Of a DNA stretch of 25,851 nucleotides, positions 1 to 8,389 are shown piece by piece. The notes under the pieces are model-generated. The model saw only the letters and a program-made list of their open reading frames with translations, searched no databases and was not told the origin of the DNA. The position numbers were made by a program, and so were the translations under genes. The stretch lies in contig JBFWSB010000017.1 of assembly GCA_050248595.1 (NCBI GenBank), forward strand, positions 1 to 25,851, given 5' to 3'. The DNA comes from JAGWAZ01 sp050248595. Its GTDB lineage: Bacteria; Bacteroidota; Ignavibacteria; OLB7. Positions within the stretch are counted from its first letter, which is position 1. The number at the start of each line of letters is the position of its first letter.

Positions 1-1
1 A

Positions 2-409
2 CTGACTGTTGGTAGATTGTTAGGGATTTTCTTAGCCAGAAGATTTGCTCCACAGCAAATTCTTCCGTTCGATATGATCTTCGGAATCCTTGCCGTTGTT
101 TGGATCGCCCTTATGGGAGAGACTTTTTCCACTCTTGCCATAGGAACAACAGTGTATGGTTTCGCTATTGCGTCGATCTTCCCAATGACAATGGCATTCG
201 CAGGAGATAAGATGAAGTTGACGGGGAACGTCACCGGCTGGTTCTTCGTTGGGGCAGCGGCTGGTGGAATGACAATGCCCTGGCTTGTAGGACAATTCTT
301 TGAGTCGTATGGACCGGAGACAGTGTTGGTTGTGGCTGTGGTATCGTTGGCTTTGGCGTTGGTGATACTTGCAATCACTCGGTTGACCGTAGGAAAAAAC
401 TCTACGTAG
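2..409 (+). CDS. MFS transporter, C-terminal part (5' end outside window)
   Basis: The reading frame is open from the window edge and stops at TAG (407-409), so this is the last ~135 residues of a longer gene; an internal TTG at 17 is not needed as a start. The translation is very hydrophobic, with about four membrane-spanning stretches. It has small-residue packing motifs (GWFFVGAAAGGM) and a short polar tail, as expected for the last helices of a major facilitator superfamily permease. MFS proteins are inner-membrane secondary transporters of small solutes; the substrate cannot be told from this fragment. The gene converges on the GNAT gene with a 40-nt gap and no clear terminator hairpin. 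Confidence 0.75.
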   Translation: MTVGRLLGIFLARRFAPQQILPFDMIFGILAVVWIALMGETFSTLAIGTTVYGFAIASIFPMTMAFAGDKMKLTGNVTGWFFVGAAAGGMTMPWLVGQFFESYGPETVLVVAVVSLALALVILAITRLTVGKNST

Positions 410-449
410 TATGATTGCGAGCTACCCTGCAAACTCTACGCACAACTCT

Positions 450-1295
450 CTATCTATCCTCTACAAATTTATACTCTCGGTTCTCTGTCACCTGTCGATA
501 ACCAACCTTCCGATAGATACTGTTGCTGGTTGGATTTGATAAATCAGTGAAGAGGAAGCAGTTGGTTTTTCCCATGTTGAGAAGATGTTGGCTCAACATT
601 CCGGTGAGAATCCCAGCATAGCCCCGGCGACGAAATTCAGGAGGAGTGTAGACGTAACCGATGCGAGCACTGCTGCGCGTAGCGGGATGCCATCCAGCCA
701 TTGAGACTAACGTACCATTGACCTCCCAGAAGAAGAGTCTTCCCTCACCTAAGAATGCTCGAATGCGTGGAAGGCGCTCCTCCTTCGGAGCGTTTGTATC
801 GGCATCTCTGTAGAACCCTTCGACCCACTCCACGAAGAGTTCTTCATCTTCCAACATTGCAGGCCTCATCCTTCCTTCACTGAACTTTGGCAAACTCAGT
901 TCTCTTAGTTGATAGATGCCGAGTCGATTCCCCTCAACAATTTCTTGCCCCGTTAAGTTGGACCATATTTTGGCGAACTGCTCTGCCTCATCAATTGGAC
1001 CGTGTACTCCGGGAACCTGCCACTCTTCCTGTTGCAGAGTCGTGGCAAGTAAGCGAAGCTCTTCCTCTCCTCCCCGCGTCACAATCACCTGCCAGGGTGG
1101 AGTCATCAGTGCAGCCATCGCAATTTCGTTCTGCGAGTTCTCAACAACTGCGAGAAATGGATTCCGCTCCGGTCTGTTCTGGGAAATCCGGTCGGCAATC
1201 CCGAGCATCAGATTATATTCGGCTTCGCTGGCTTCAAGGAATGGGCGGGCAGACGTTAAGAACGAAGCAGCTTCCGCAAATCGATGTAGCTTCAT
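450..1295 (-). CDS. GNAT-family N-acetyltransferase
   Basis: A 281-residue cytoplasmic protein. The C-terminal half (about 140-281) carries the GNAT signature: beta-strand 4 RIGYVYTPPEFR, then the acetyl-CoA pyrophosphate loop RRRGYAG (about 222-228), and near the end NSIYRKVGY (about 258-266), the usual motif B region. The N-terminal half (1-130) is a separate, weakly conserved domain, as in two-domain GNAT proteins. The enzyme should transfer an acyl group from acyl-CoA to an amine, but the acceptor is unknown. The ATG at 1295 has only a weak purine stretch upstream. It lies 129 nt downstream of the large T9SS gene on the same strand and could be read through from it. Confidence 0.88.
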   Translation of the reverse strand: MKLHRFAEAASFLTSARPFLEASEAEYNLMLGIADRISQNRPERNPFLAVVENSQNEIAMAALMTPPWQVIVTRGGEEELRLLATTLQQEEWQVPGVHGPIDEAEQFAKIWSNLTGQEIVEGNRLGIYQLRELSLPKFSEGRMRPAMLEDEELFVEWVEGFYRDADTNAPKEERLPRIRAFLGEGRLFFWEVNGTLVSMAGWHPATRSSARIGYVYTPPEFRRRGYAGILTGMLSQHLLNMGKTNCFLFTDLSNPTSNSIYRKVGYRQVTENREYKFVEDR

Positions 1296-1424
1296 TTGTT
1301 GCCTTTGTTAAGTAAACTCCTCACAATACCTTTTTATCAATATCGGCAAATCTATCCCATCCTTCACCTCTCTCAGAAGCACTCTCCTAAGAAAATTCTC
1401 TTGAGATTCTTTCCACTCACGGCC

Positions 1425-4400
1425 TCACTCAACAATCACTACGGTCTGCACTAACAATACCCCTTCACCTGTGGCTCTGCACAGGTAAAGACCTGATGGT
1501 AGGCTTCCGCCGTCCCCCCCTCGAAGATCCCACTCTACTTCTCCACTCTTAACGTGATTGAGAACTGTCGAGCGGACAGGAATTCCATAGAGATTACATA
1601 GCTCCAACCGAAGTCTCTGAGAATCTCCAATAGTGAAGCGTGCTCGCACTCTTTCTGTTGCCGGATTCGGGTCAACACGAAGTGTGGGTATCTGCTCTCC
1701 ACTCGTCGCGGAGAACTCTTGCACCGAAGAGGAGGTATCGAAAGCGTATCCCTCGATAGTAAACCGAGGCCGAACCATCGGCATCCACGACCCTTGTTGA
1801 TAGGTTGCAATTCCGTTCACACTTCCTACCAGATCGCTCAGTGGGAATCCCGTATATCCCTCACGACTTAACATCGGGAACCATTCGTTGTAGTCAGTTC
1901 CATTCGAATACCACACTTGAACGTTTTGCATCTCGGGTGCGAGTTTTTCATAGAGTGGCGGGCGTCCACTCTCCTCATGATCGAGCACAACCATCTTCGC
2001 CCCTTGCCTCCAAGCACTTGCCCCCAAGTTCAACGCTGAGTTGTTCATCTGCGTAATCACCACATAATACTCACCAGGTTCTGCAATGTATGGCCTCTCC
2101 ATAGGATGAATCAGGTACTGATCAAATACTCCGAAGACCTCACCTCGATTTGGGTCATCAGCCGGTATTCCAACCCCACGCCGGACATCCACTCTCGTCT
2201 CTTCAATAAATCCGAAGAGTGGTGTGTTGGGAAGAGGGATCGGTTTTGGATTACTCTGAGTGGAATCTTGCGGCAGACGATAAAGCTGAAGCCGGAGGAA
2301 ATCGAGTCCAGAGCTACTGGATCCGTACCATACTTGATAGCCCCGAATAGTATCTGGTTCACTCAGTCGAAATGGGATTGCCATTGCCCCTCGCCCAGAG
2401 GCCGATCCAAACGGGAAGCGGCCATCTCTATCAGGATATTGAGCACTGAGATTGAGGCCACTCCCAGTAATCCCTCTGAGGTTTGGAATATCATTCTGAC
2501 TCGTGCCAGCTAAGGTAATACCGTCATAAGCGAGTGTTGAACCAAAGCGAATTTCAACGTCTCTGGTATAATCATCATTATAAAAATAGTAGTCGAAATT
2601 CGGCTTCAGTTCTGCACTGATCCGATAGTGAACTACCTTCCCTTCCCCTACCTCATCTTCCTGTAGATACTGAGCAGCATTCCACGGAGGGAACTCATAT
2701 ATCACGGTTTCACCTTTCAGAATTCCAACTTTTCCAACAGTCTCTCGGTAAAAGATTTGCCCCGTAGGTATTCCATTTTCCAATCGTTCGATTTTTACCT
2801 CGACCGAGGGAATACCTGACCACCGAACGTCGTTGTTATAGAGTTGAACCCGCAACGGTATTGCTTTCGCTTGTGATGGTGGAATTTCTGTATATGGAAG
2901 ATCGACTTCAATACCAGTAATCTCTACTTCAGGATGGTCCAGTGTTCTAACCCAGACATTGTCGATATAGAACGCATCCTCGTCATCCACTGGCAGTCCG
3001 TACGGATGTCCATCATTCTTCGCAACCACTCGAAACCGAAAACGGAAATTCTTTCCGGCAAGTGAATCTTCAAAGTATCGAGAAGGAATCGGCACCCAGA
3101 CTTTTTTGAAGAAGCGATCATTCCCTGCGTCAAGCGAATCAACGTGAATGAGTCCGACAGTATCCATTCCCCCTCCTCCACCAAAGACTGCCCAACGTGG
3201 AGCAGCCGTCTCTCCCCAGTACTTAGCTGCCGAAATAGACCCTTCACTTCCAAGGAACCCTTGTTCTATCCAGCGCTCAGAATTCAAAAAAATGCCTACA
3301 CCGAGTGAATCAATCCTTGGCTCAGCAAACTCGAGAAGTAGATGATCAGGTATTTGATAGAACTCTGTCTTCGTAACGTTGTAAAGAGCCGACTCTGGAC
3401 CTTGCCGCACGGAGTTACTCCACCCTCGATGGTATTCAATCGCTCCTCCACGTTGGTAGGAGAAGAGAAGATAGGGAGAGAATAGATTGGCCAAATTAGC
3501 TGGAATATCAATTGGAGAAGAGATTAAGGTATCCCCTCCTACAGCCCCACTCTCATTGTCGTTGTAGAATCGACCATTAAGATCTCTTCGATCTAACTTG
3601 ATAACAGGTGCTTGAAAATTTAACGCGCCAACTGGTGAATGATCCACCTTCGGATTCCACGTCTCAACAACTCCATCCACTACAGTGGCCCCACGCGATA
3701 CCCACTCCCTTACGTCGGGAATTGGAGTCTGCTCGACAAGATCGTAGAGACTCCACCAAGTATATGAAAGTGGATGACGACGGAGAACAAAGAGATGTGA
3801 TTGGAACCAATTGTCGAACGGCCAACGATCTTCCCCCTGAACTGGTGTGGCTTCCACTTCAACGGTAAAACGTCCGATACTCGCTGCCGCATAAGTTGGG
3901 ATGTAGGGATCGAAGTAGAGAGTGTCGAGATTGCTGCGGGCTGGGTTTGCATTCGGCTCTCCTGGCATTCCTTCAGTTGGATAGAGAAGATTGGTTTGCA
4001 ATACTTGCTCGAAGAGTGGGGGTAGCGTTGCGTTGACTTCATCCCGAATTCGGAATGTCACGTTGAACTGCTGTGGTTGCGGAGTAACATTCACTCTTCC
4101 TCGATCGCTCGACACGTTTTCGATGATTGCGAAGGGACGGATCCGAGTTGAACCAGCAGGAGTAACCAACATTTCAAAATTCTCTGGATCGTACTGACCG
4201 ATGTAGCGAGTAGAATCGGTGGGGCTGGGCTGCTGGAAATACAGGTCAACGATCCGTCCGATATTCCTCCATTGGCGGAACTTTACGGCAAGCCCTTTGT
4301 GAAGACGATCGGGCTTTCCCCCTGACACGTTAAAGGAACCACTCTCCCCTCCCTCGCCCTTTGGATAACTGAAGAGATATTCCGTCCCCCCTTCCACCAT

Positions 4401-5339
4401 GTGACGCAATCCAACGGTACTGTTCGCTCGAAAGAAATGGGAAGCTGGCACAGGTAGCTGAGATTCAGGAACTGGTGTGTACTCGCCTGAAAAGTCTGCA
4501 TAGTTGAACTGGATTGAACTATCTCCACCTCGAAGGACAACTTGATATGTTGCGTGAATCGCTCTCGATGGAAGGTTAACTAACTCTGAATATCCTGGAT
4601 AGTTCTTCAAGTCCTTCCCCGACATCGAAATCCGATAGAAGGAAATCAACAGTTCGTTCCCCCTCTTGCTCCAGTACACGCGACCGAAGTCATCTGGTGT
4701 ACCTGAACTTGGCCGACTCTGCGATAATTCAAGGTCATCCCAGAGAGGAAAGATGTCGTTCCCAGGTCTGCTCCCCTTCAGCGAACTATTCTGTTCAACA
4801 AACAACCCCGTTGTGTCACCATCCGCAGTTGCCAAACGAATGCGACCGTTTGTGGTAACAATGAAGTGGTCAAATGGATGACCGTAATAGTAAAAGGTAA
4901 AGCCAATTGGAATTGGTCCAGCAAATGCGTTATCCGTTGAGTCGCTCGCATCAGTTGGGTTTCGAAAATAGGCATTGGGGAACTGAGCAGATTTCTCTTG
5001 TCCTGGACCGGAACTAACTCGATGCCACTGCTCAGGATTTACAGTAGTATCGATAAACTCAAAAGAAGGAACCCAAGGTAAGTCAATGGCAAGATCAGCA
5101 TTATCGGTGATGTAGTATCCAGTAGCTAACGGAGCATAAGACGAGTCTCCTTCAGGATACAATCCCCGTTCATAATCGCTTATTCGTTGAATAGCCGACC
5201 CTTTTTTAGATCCATCGCGAGTTTGTGCAGAAAGATTTGGGAGGTAGGAGAGGAGAGTACACACAAGCAAAAAGGATAAAGAACGTACCATGCTTACTTC
5301 TTGTGATTGGTAGTGAAGTATACGTTTGAGACTAAACAT
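1425..5339 (-). CDS. Large secreted multi-domain protein with T9SS type A sorting domain
   Basis: 1304 residues from ATG 5339, or 1288 from ATG 5291. The sequence from Met17 (MVRSLSFLLVCTLLSYLPNLSA) is a classical Sec signal peptide. ATG 5339 has a good AAGGAG four bases upstream, so a 38-residue signal with a long n-region is also possible. The body is beta-rich. Near residues 150-175 is a pattern (IGFTFYYYG...VTTNGRI) common in Bacteroidota surface proteins, followed by jelly-roll-like stretches. The last ~85 residues are a T9SS sorting domain: VDPNPATERV, then a strand ending LCNLYGIPV, then LPSGLYLCR. Such proteins are exported by Sec, cross the outer membrane by the type IX system, and are anchored or released. 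No catalytic motif was seen, so the role (adhesion, glycan or metal binding) is open. The next gene upstream is also T9SS cargo. Confidence 0.93.
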   Translation of the reverse strand: MFSLKRILHYQSQEVSMVRSLSFLLVCTLLSYLPNLSAQTRDGSKKGSAIQRISDYERGLYPEGDSSYAPLATGYYITDNADLAIDLPWVPSFEFIDTTVNPEQWHRVSSGPGQEKSAQFPNAYFRNPTDASDSTDNAFAGPIPIGFTFYYYGHPFDHFIVTTNGRIRLATADGDTTGLFVEQNSSLKGSRPGNDIFPLWDDLELSQSRPSSGTPDDFGRVYWSKRGNELLISFYRISMSGKDLKNYPGYSELVNLPSRAIHATYQVVLRGGDSSIQFNYADFSGEYTPVPESQLPVPASHFFRANSTVGLRHMVEGGTEYLFSYPKGEGGESGSFNVSGGKPDRLHKGLAVKFRQWRNIGRIVDLYFQQPSPTDSTRYIGQYDPENFEMLVTPAGSTRIRPFAIIENVSSDRGRVNVTPQPQQFNVTFRIRDEVNATLPPLFEQVLQTNLLYPTEGMPGEPNANPARSNLDTLYFDPYIPTYAAASIGRFTVEVEATPVQGEDRWPFDNWFQSHLFVLRRHPLSYTWWSLYDLVEQTPIPDVREWVSRGATVVDGVVETWNPKVDHSPVGALNFQAPVIKLDRRDLNGRFYNDNESGAVGGDTLISSPIDIPANLANLFSPYLLFSYQRGGAIEYHRGWSNSVRQGPESALYNVTKTEFYQIPDHLLLEFAEPRIDSLGVGIFLNSERWIEQGFLGSEGSISAAKYWGETAAPRWAVFGGGGGMDTVGLIHVDSLDAGNDRFFKKVWVPIPSRYFEDSLAGKNFRFRFRVVAKNDGHPYGLPVDDEDAFYIDNVWVRTLDHPEVEITGIEVDLPYTEIPPSQAKAIPLRVQLYNNDVRWSGIPSVEVKIERLENGIPTGQIFYRETVGKVGILKGETVIYEFPPWNAAQYLQEDEVGEGKVVHYRISAELKPNFDYYFYNDDYTRDVEIRFGSTLAYDGITLAGTSQNDIPNLRGITGSGLNLSAQYPDRDGRFPFGSASGRGAMAIPFRLSEPDTIRGYQVWYGSSSSGLDFLRLQLYRLPQDSTQSNPKPIPLPNTPLFGFIEETRVDVRRGVGIPADDPNRGEVFGVFDQYLIHPMERPYIAEPGEYYVVITQMNNSALNLGASAWRQGAKMVVLDHEESGRPPLYEKLAPEMQNVQVWYSNGTDYNEWFPMLSREGYTGFPLSDLVGSVNGIATYQQGSWMPMVRPRFTIEGYAFDTSSSVQEFSATSGEQIPTLRVDPNPATERVRARFTIGDSQRLRLELCNLYGIPVRSTVLNHVKSGEVEWDLRGGDGGSLPSGLYLCRATGEGVLLVQTVVIVE

Positions 5340-5441
5340 CCAGCTCCTTCAGTTAGAAGGATAGAGAACGTACCATGCTTACTTCTTGTGATTGGTAGTG
5401 AAGTATACGTTTGAGACTAAACATCCAGCGCCTTCAGTTAG
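5272..5441. repeat. 85-bp tandem direct duplication over the start of the large T9SS gene
   Basis: Copy 1 is 5272-5356 and copy 2 is 5357-5441. They are directly adjacent with a period of exactly 85 bp and only two differences (5279/5364 and 5345/5430). Copy 1 contains both candidate start codons of the gene (5339 and 5291) and a TATACT box (minus strand, 5322-5317). Copy 2 repeats the leader, promoter-like box and start codons upstream. The 5345/5430 difference falls in the ribosome-binding site: AAGGAG in the gene-proximal copy, AAGGCG in the distal one. Confidence 0.97.
5353..5424 (-). other. Duplicated 5' end forming a 23-codon upstream reading frame
   Basis: Because 85 is not a multiple of three, the distal repeat copy restarts the gene's N-terminus (MFSLKRILHY...) but runs into TAA at 5355-5353 after 23 codons. 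The stop lies 13 nt before the real ATG at 5339. It may be an inert duplication scar or a short upstream ORF affecting translation of the main gene. Its own ribosome-binding site is the degraded AAGGCG version. Confidence 0.5.
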
Positions 5442-5657
5442 TATGACGGCTCTTAGGAACCAACGCAAAGGTATCTGAGTGGTTTCTCTCAGAAGAGCTT
5501 CAACAGTATGTGATAGAGACTGTTAGTACGATGATTAACCCTAAACTCGCACTCTTTCAGATGTATGAAAGAGATTCGCTGGCTCACCCCAGTGAATGCT
5601 GCGGTCATTTCCAGAACAAGGCAGCGCAGAAGTTATCGGAATCATGTGCTTTGTTGC
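5442..5657. other. Intergenic region between the two T9SS cargo genes
   Basis: With the second repeat copy this makes a gap of about 318 nt. I see no gene. There is an AT-rich hairpin with an 8-bp stem, CTCTTTCA (5552-5559) paired with TGAAAGAG (5566-5573), and a 6-nt loop. No T-run follows it on the minus strand, so it is not a convincing terminator for the upstream gene. Confidence 0.5.
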
Positions 5658-7793
5658 CTAATATCCCTTTGAATTTTTAATGAGGATCGGTTCTACTACC
5701 ATTTCTGTTTCAGTTATCAGTCGGATAAAATAGAGTCCTGATGGAAGCCCTGCCACATCGAGCTTCTCCTCGTGTACTCCTTCTTCCATTCTCCCTTCTC
5801 GTAGCATACGTTGTTCCCGTCCCATAATGTCCACAACACTCAAACGAATCACCTCTGGATGAGCAAGTTGATACCTTATCTGCGTTGAGGTTGTGACTGG
5901 TTCAGGATAGTGTGGAAGAATCCGTGTCGACGTGACCATCTCCTCGGTATCATTCTCTACCGACGCAGTAGATTCCTTCGTTCTCCAAACGTTGTCATAC
6001 TCTCCGGCAGCAATCAGGCGATGTCCCTCATCTACTGCTAACACCCACTTGTTGATAGGAAGACCGACATCATACAGCCCCCAATTCTTCCCTTTGTTTC
6101 CGGAACTATAGACATGTCCACGATACTCAACAAAAACTCTTCCCAAGAAATTTGTTGTGATAGCACCGGGGACGCCTCCCAACGAAACAATGCGCTCCCA
6201 CGTAAGCCCCAAATCGAACGATCTGAAGAATCCTCCCACCTGCAGGGCATAAACTGTTCTGTCTGGTGAGTATATAATCTCGAAGATTGTGGTGTCTCTC
6301 ATATCCGGCACAGGGTTCCAACTATCACCATAATCCGTTGAACGGAGCATTCCTTGGTTTGTACCAATAAGCCAGGTAGCATCATCTACGGCAGCGATCG
6401 TGTTCACATTGATGTTCTTGAAAATCTTCTCCCACTTGGCTCCGTTGTCAATAGTGCGCCAGAGAGAACCGGGAAGAGTAAAGGGAAGATCACTGAATGC
6501 CGGTTTCTTCCCCTGCAATCCTACAAAGACGTATCGACCTCGAGCCTTTAAGCTCAAGACTCCATCAGCAAAATCGAGTCGATGATATATTCCGGGGACT
6601 GTCGGATCAGTTGTGCTCATTGCCCCTTCCCAGTCTCTTCCGGCATACCATACCAGACTATCTGTAGCATCAATCAGGTGGATATCCATATACGTACGGT
6701 CAACTCGTTGCCATTTATCTCCACCATCCTTGCTGACAAACAAGCCCTCCTTTGTCCCGAGAACAAGTTGCTCTTGAAACGAGCGAATAACATTTCCTCT
6801 CGTTAATGCCATCGTATCTGATGAGTGATCCCATCTTGTACCCAGAGTCTGGCTTCGATCCACAACGATTCGTGCAACTCCCAAAACATTACTTCCAGCG
6901 TAGAAAAGGGTGTCAACACTCGGGACAATAGCTGTTACTGGCGTTCCCCCGCTGCTGTAGAAGGACCAAGAAGAAGAAGGAGGATTTGAGCACCGTCGGA
7001 TTCCGGTAAATGTGGTTCCGACATAGAGGGTTCCATCGTGAGAACGATAGAATGTCTGGCTACGTTCTTGAGTTCGACTTAGGAGAGTGTCGGCAACCCT
7101 ATCACCACATTGGGCTACAAACCCAAGATTATCCCCTTCGATTACAGCAACAGATGTTCCTTCCTTAGTCGAGACAATGTCAACAATCCCCGGAGCTTCT
7201 TCACTTTCGGAGAGAATACGTTTTCGCTCATAGACTGGACACCAAGTATCACCATTATCTCTCGATTGACTCACCAAACTCCTGTCTGCAATGTAGAGAA
7301 CCGAATCTGCGGCAGCGTCCACAACTCGCAGTTCATACTGCTCAGTTTGCAGTCTCTCCCACGGATCATTAGACCCTCTCTTTCTGAAGAGTCCCCACTC
7401 ACCTACAACAAACATCATCCCATTGGTCTGAACGGTTATATCCAAAATTGCCGTATCTGAAAAACCGATCGGCACCCACTTACTCCCGTGGTCTGTTGAA
7501 CGAAATAGTCCATTGTCAGTACCAGCGTATAGTTGACCTGATGAGTCACGACATAGGACGTGAATCTCATATTCATCGAATGGAACTCGACTCCACGTTT
7601 TGGCACTATCGGCACTTCGATAGAGTCCACGATGTGTCCCTGCAACCACCACACCTTCGGTTGACGTTACAAGAGCAGTAACAGCCCCACCATGCGGGCC
7701 GACTGTTGGCTCCCACGTATCGAATTGAGCTTGAAGGGGAGATGCAGAGCAAAGAGCTAACCCGAGGAGAAGTAGACTATAGAAGATCTTCAT
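5658..7793 (-). CDS. Secreted Asp-box (BNR) beta-propeller protein with T9SS sorting domain
   Basis: 711 residues. It starts with a clean signal peptide (MKIFYSLLLLGLALCSASPLQA, cleavage before Q23). The body is a series of sortilin/photosystem-assembly-like blades, each with an Asp-box (S/T-x-D-x-G-x-x-W): SADSAKTW, STDHGSKW, SRDNGDTW, SKDGGDKW, TIDNGAKW, STDYGDSW, SFDLGLTW. This predicts a seven- or eight-bladed propeller acting outside the cell. Asp-boxes are structural turns, so no enzymatic role follows; the Arg triad and catalytic pattern of sialidases were not recognised. The last ~80 residues form a T9SS domain (LSVVDIMGRE...LPSGLYFIRL). The minus-strand leader holds TATCTTTC (around 7842), close to the Bacteroidota -7 consensus, but without a well-spaced -33 box. 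Confidence 0.93.
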   Translation of the reverse strand: MKIFYSLLLLGLALCSASPLQAQFDTWEPTVGPHGGAVTALVTSTEGVVVAGTHRGLYRSADSAKTWSRVPFDEYEIHVLCRDSSGQLYAGTDNGLFRSTDHGSKWVPIGFSDTAILDITVQTNGMMFVVGEWGLFRKRGSNDPWERLQTEQYELRVVDAAADSVLYIADRSLVSQSRDNGDTWCPVYERKRILSESEEAPGIVDIVSTKEGTSVAVIEGDNLGFVAQCGDRVADTLLSRTQERSQTFYRSHDGTLYVGTTFTGIRRCSNPPSSSWSFYSSGGTPVTAIVPSVDTLFYAGSNVLGVARIVVDRSQTLGTRWDHSSDTMALTRGNVIRSFQEQLVLGTKEGLFVSKDGGDKWQRVDRTYMDIHLIDATDSLVWYAGRDWEGAMSTTDPTVPGIYHRLDFADGVLSLKARGRYVFVGLQGKKPAFSDLPFTLPGSLWRTIDNGAKWEKIFKNINVNTIAAVDDATWLIGTNQGMLRSTDYGDSWNPVPDMRDTTIFEIIYSPDRTVYALQVGGFFRSFDLGLTWERIVSLGGVPGAITTNFLGRVFVEYRGHVYSSGNKGKNWGLYDVGLPINKWVLAVDEGHRLIAAGEYDNVWRTKESTASVENDTEEMVTSTRILPHYPEPVTTSTQIRYQLAHPEVIRLSVVDIMGREQRMLREGRMEEGVHEEKLDVAGLPSGLYFIRLITETEMVVEPILIKNSKGY

Positions 7794-8389
7794 TGGTGAT
7801 ACAGTAACAATAGTGATGATGCTTAGGGAATCGAAAGATACAGAACTTGTGATAACAACGTTTATGGAAAAACAACATCGTTATTGCTGCCGGTTTAGGC
7901 TCTGGTTTCAATGCTGAGAGAGAACAACTCAGCTTCTTTCAAGCCTTTATCTCGCTCGTGAACATATACTCTGGGAGGATGTTTTACGCCGGCTATTGCT
8001 GCCGACATAGCTTATAGAAGTAGCACATGAAGTATGCTACAGGAATAGTATTTCCTTGGTGATTCTCATACGCTCAACTCTTCGTAAAGCACCACAGAGA
8101 TCTATCGTGTCTGAACCGCCAACTGATCGATTCGTTAGCCAGTTTTTCAGGGTTTCGTTCACACGATGCACACCATTTTTAAACACTCACTATTCATATA
8201 GCATGGTGAGTTAGTACTATTCTTTCCTCTTTTTCTTTTATGGAGATAACATTCTTTTGCAATAGCGGCTTCAAGATTCTTGGACAGATTTTTCAGTTGT
8301 TCCAACCTGACGTACGATCTATCTTCAATGTCGTCGAGGAAACAACGCAAAGGAACAAATGCAAGAATATTGACTTCAACGTTTAGCCT
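7794..8389. other. 596-nt divergent intergenic region, no supported gene
   Basis: It separates the minus-strand propeller gene from the plus-strand oxidase gene and should hold both promoters. I saw a short hairpin GCTGAG/CTCAGC (7913-7918 with 7928-7933) and AT-rich stretches, but no RNA family, tRNA or repeat. A GTG-started minus-strand frame at 8159-8407 encodes 82 residues with no recognisable family and overlaps the oxidase start, so I do not call it. Confidence 0.5.

Noticed and set aside
2106..2513. 135-residue plus-strand frame opposite the large T9SS gene
   Set aside because: It is antisense to a clear coding region and has no domain or signal; other antisense frames in 1425-7793 are shadows in the same way.
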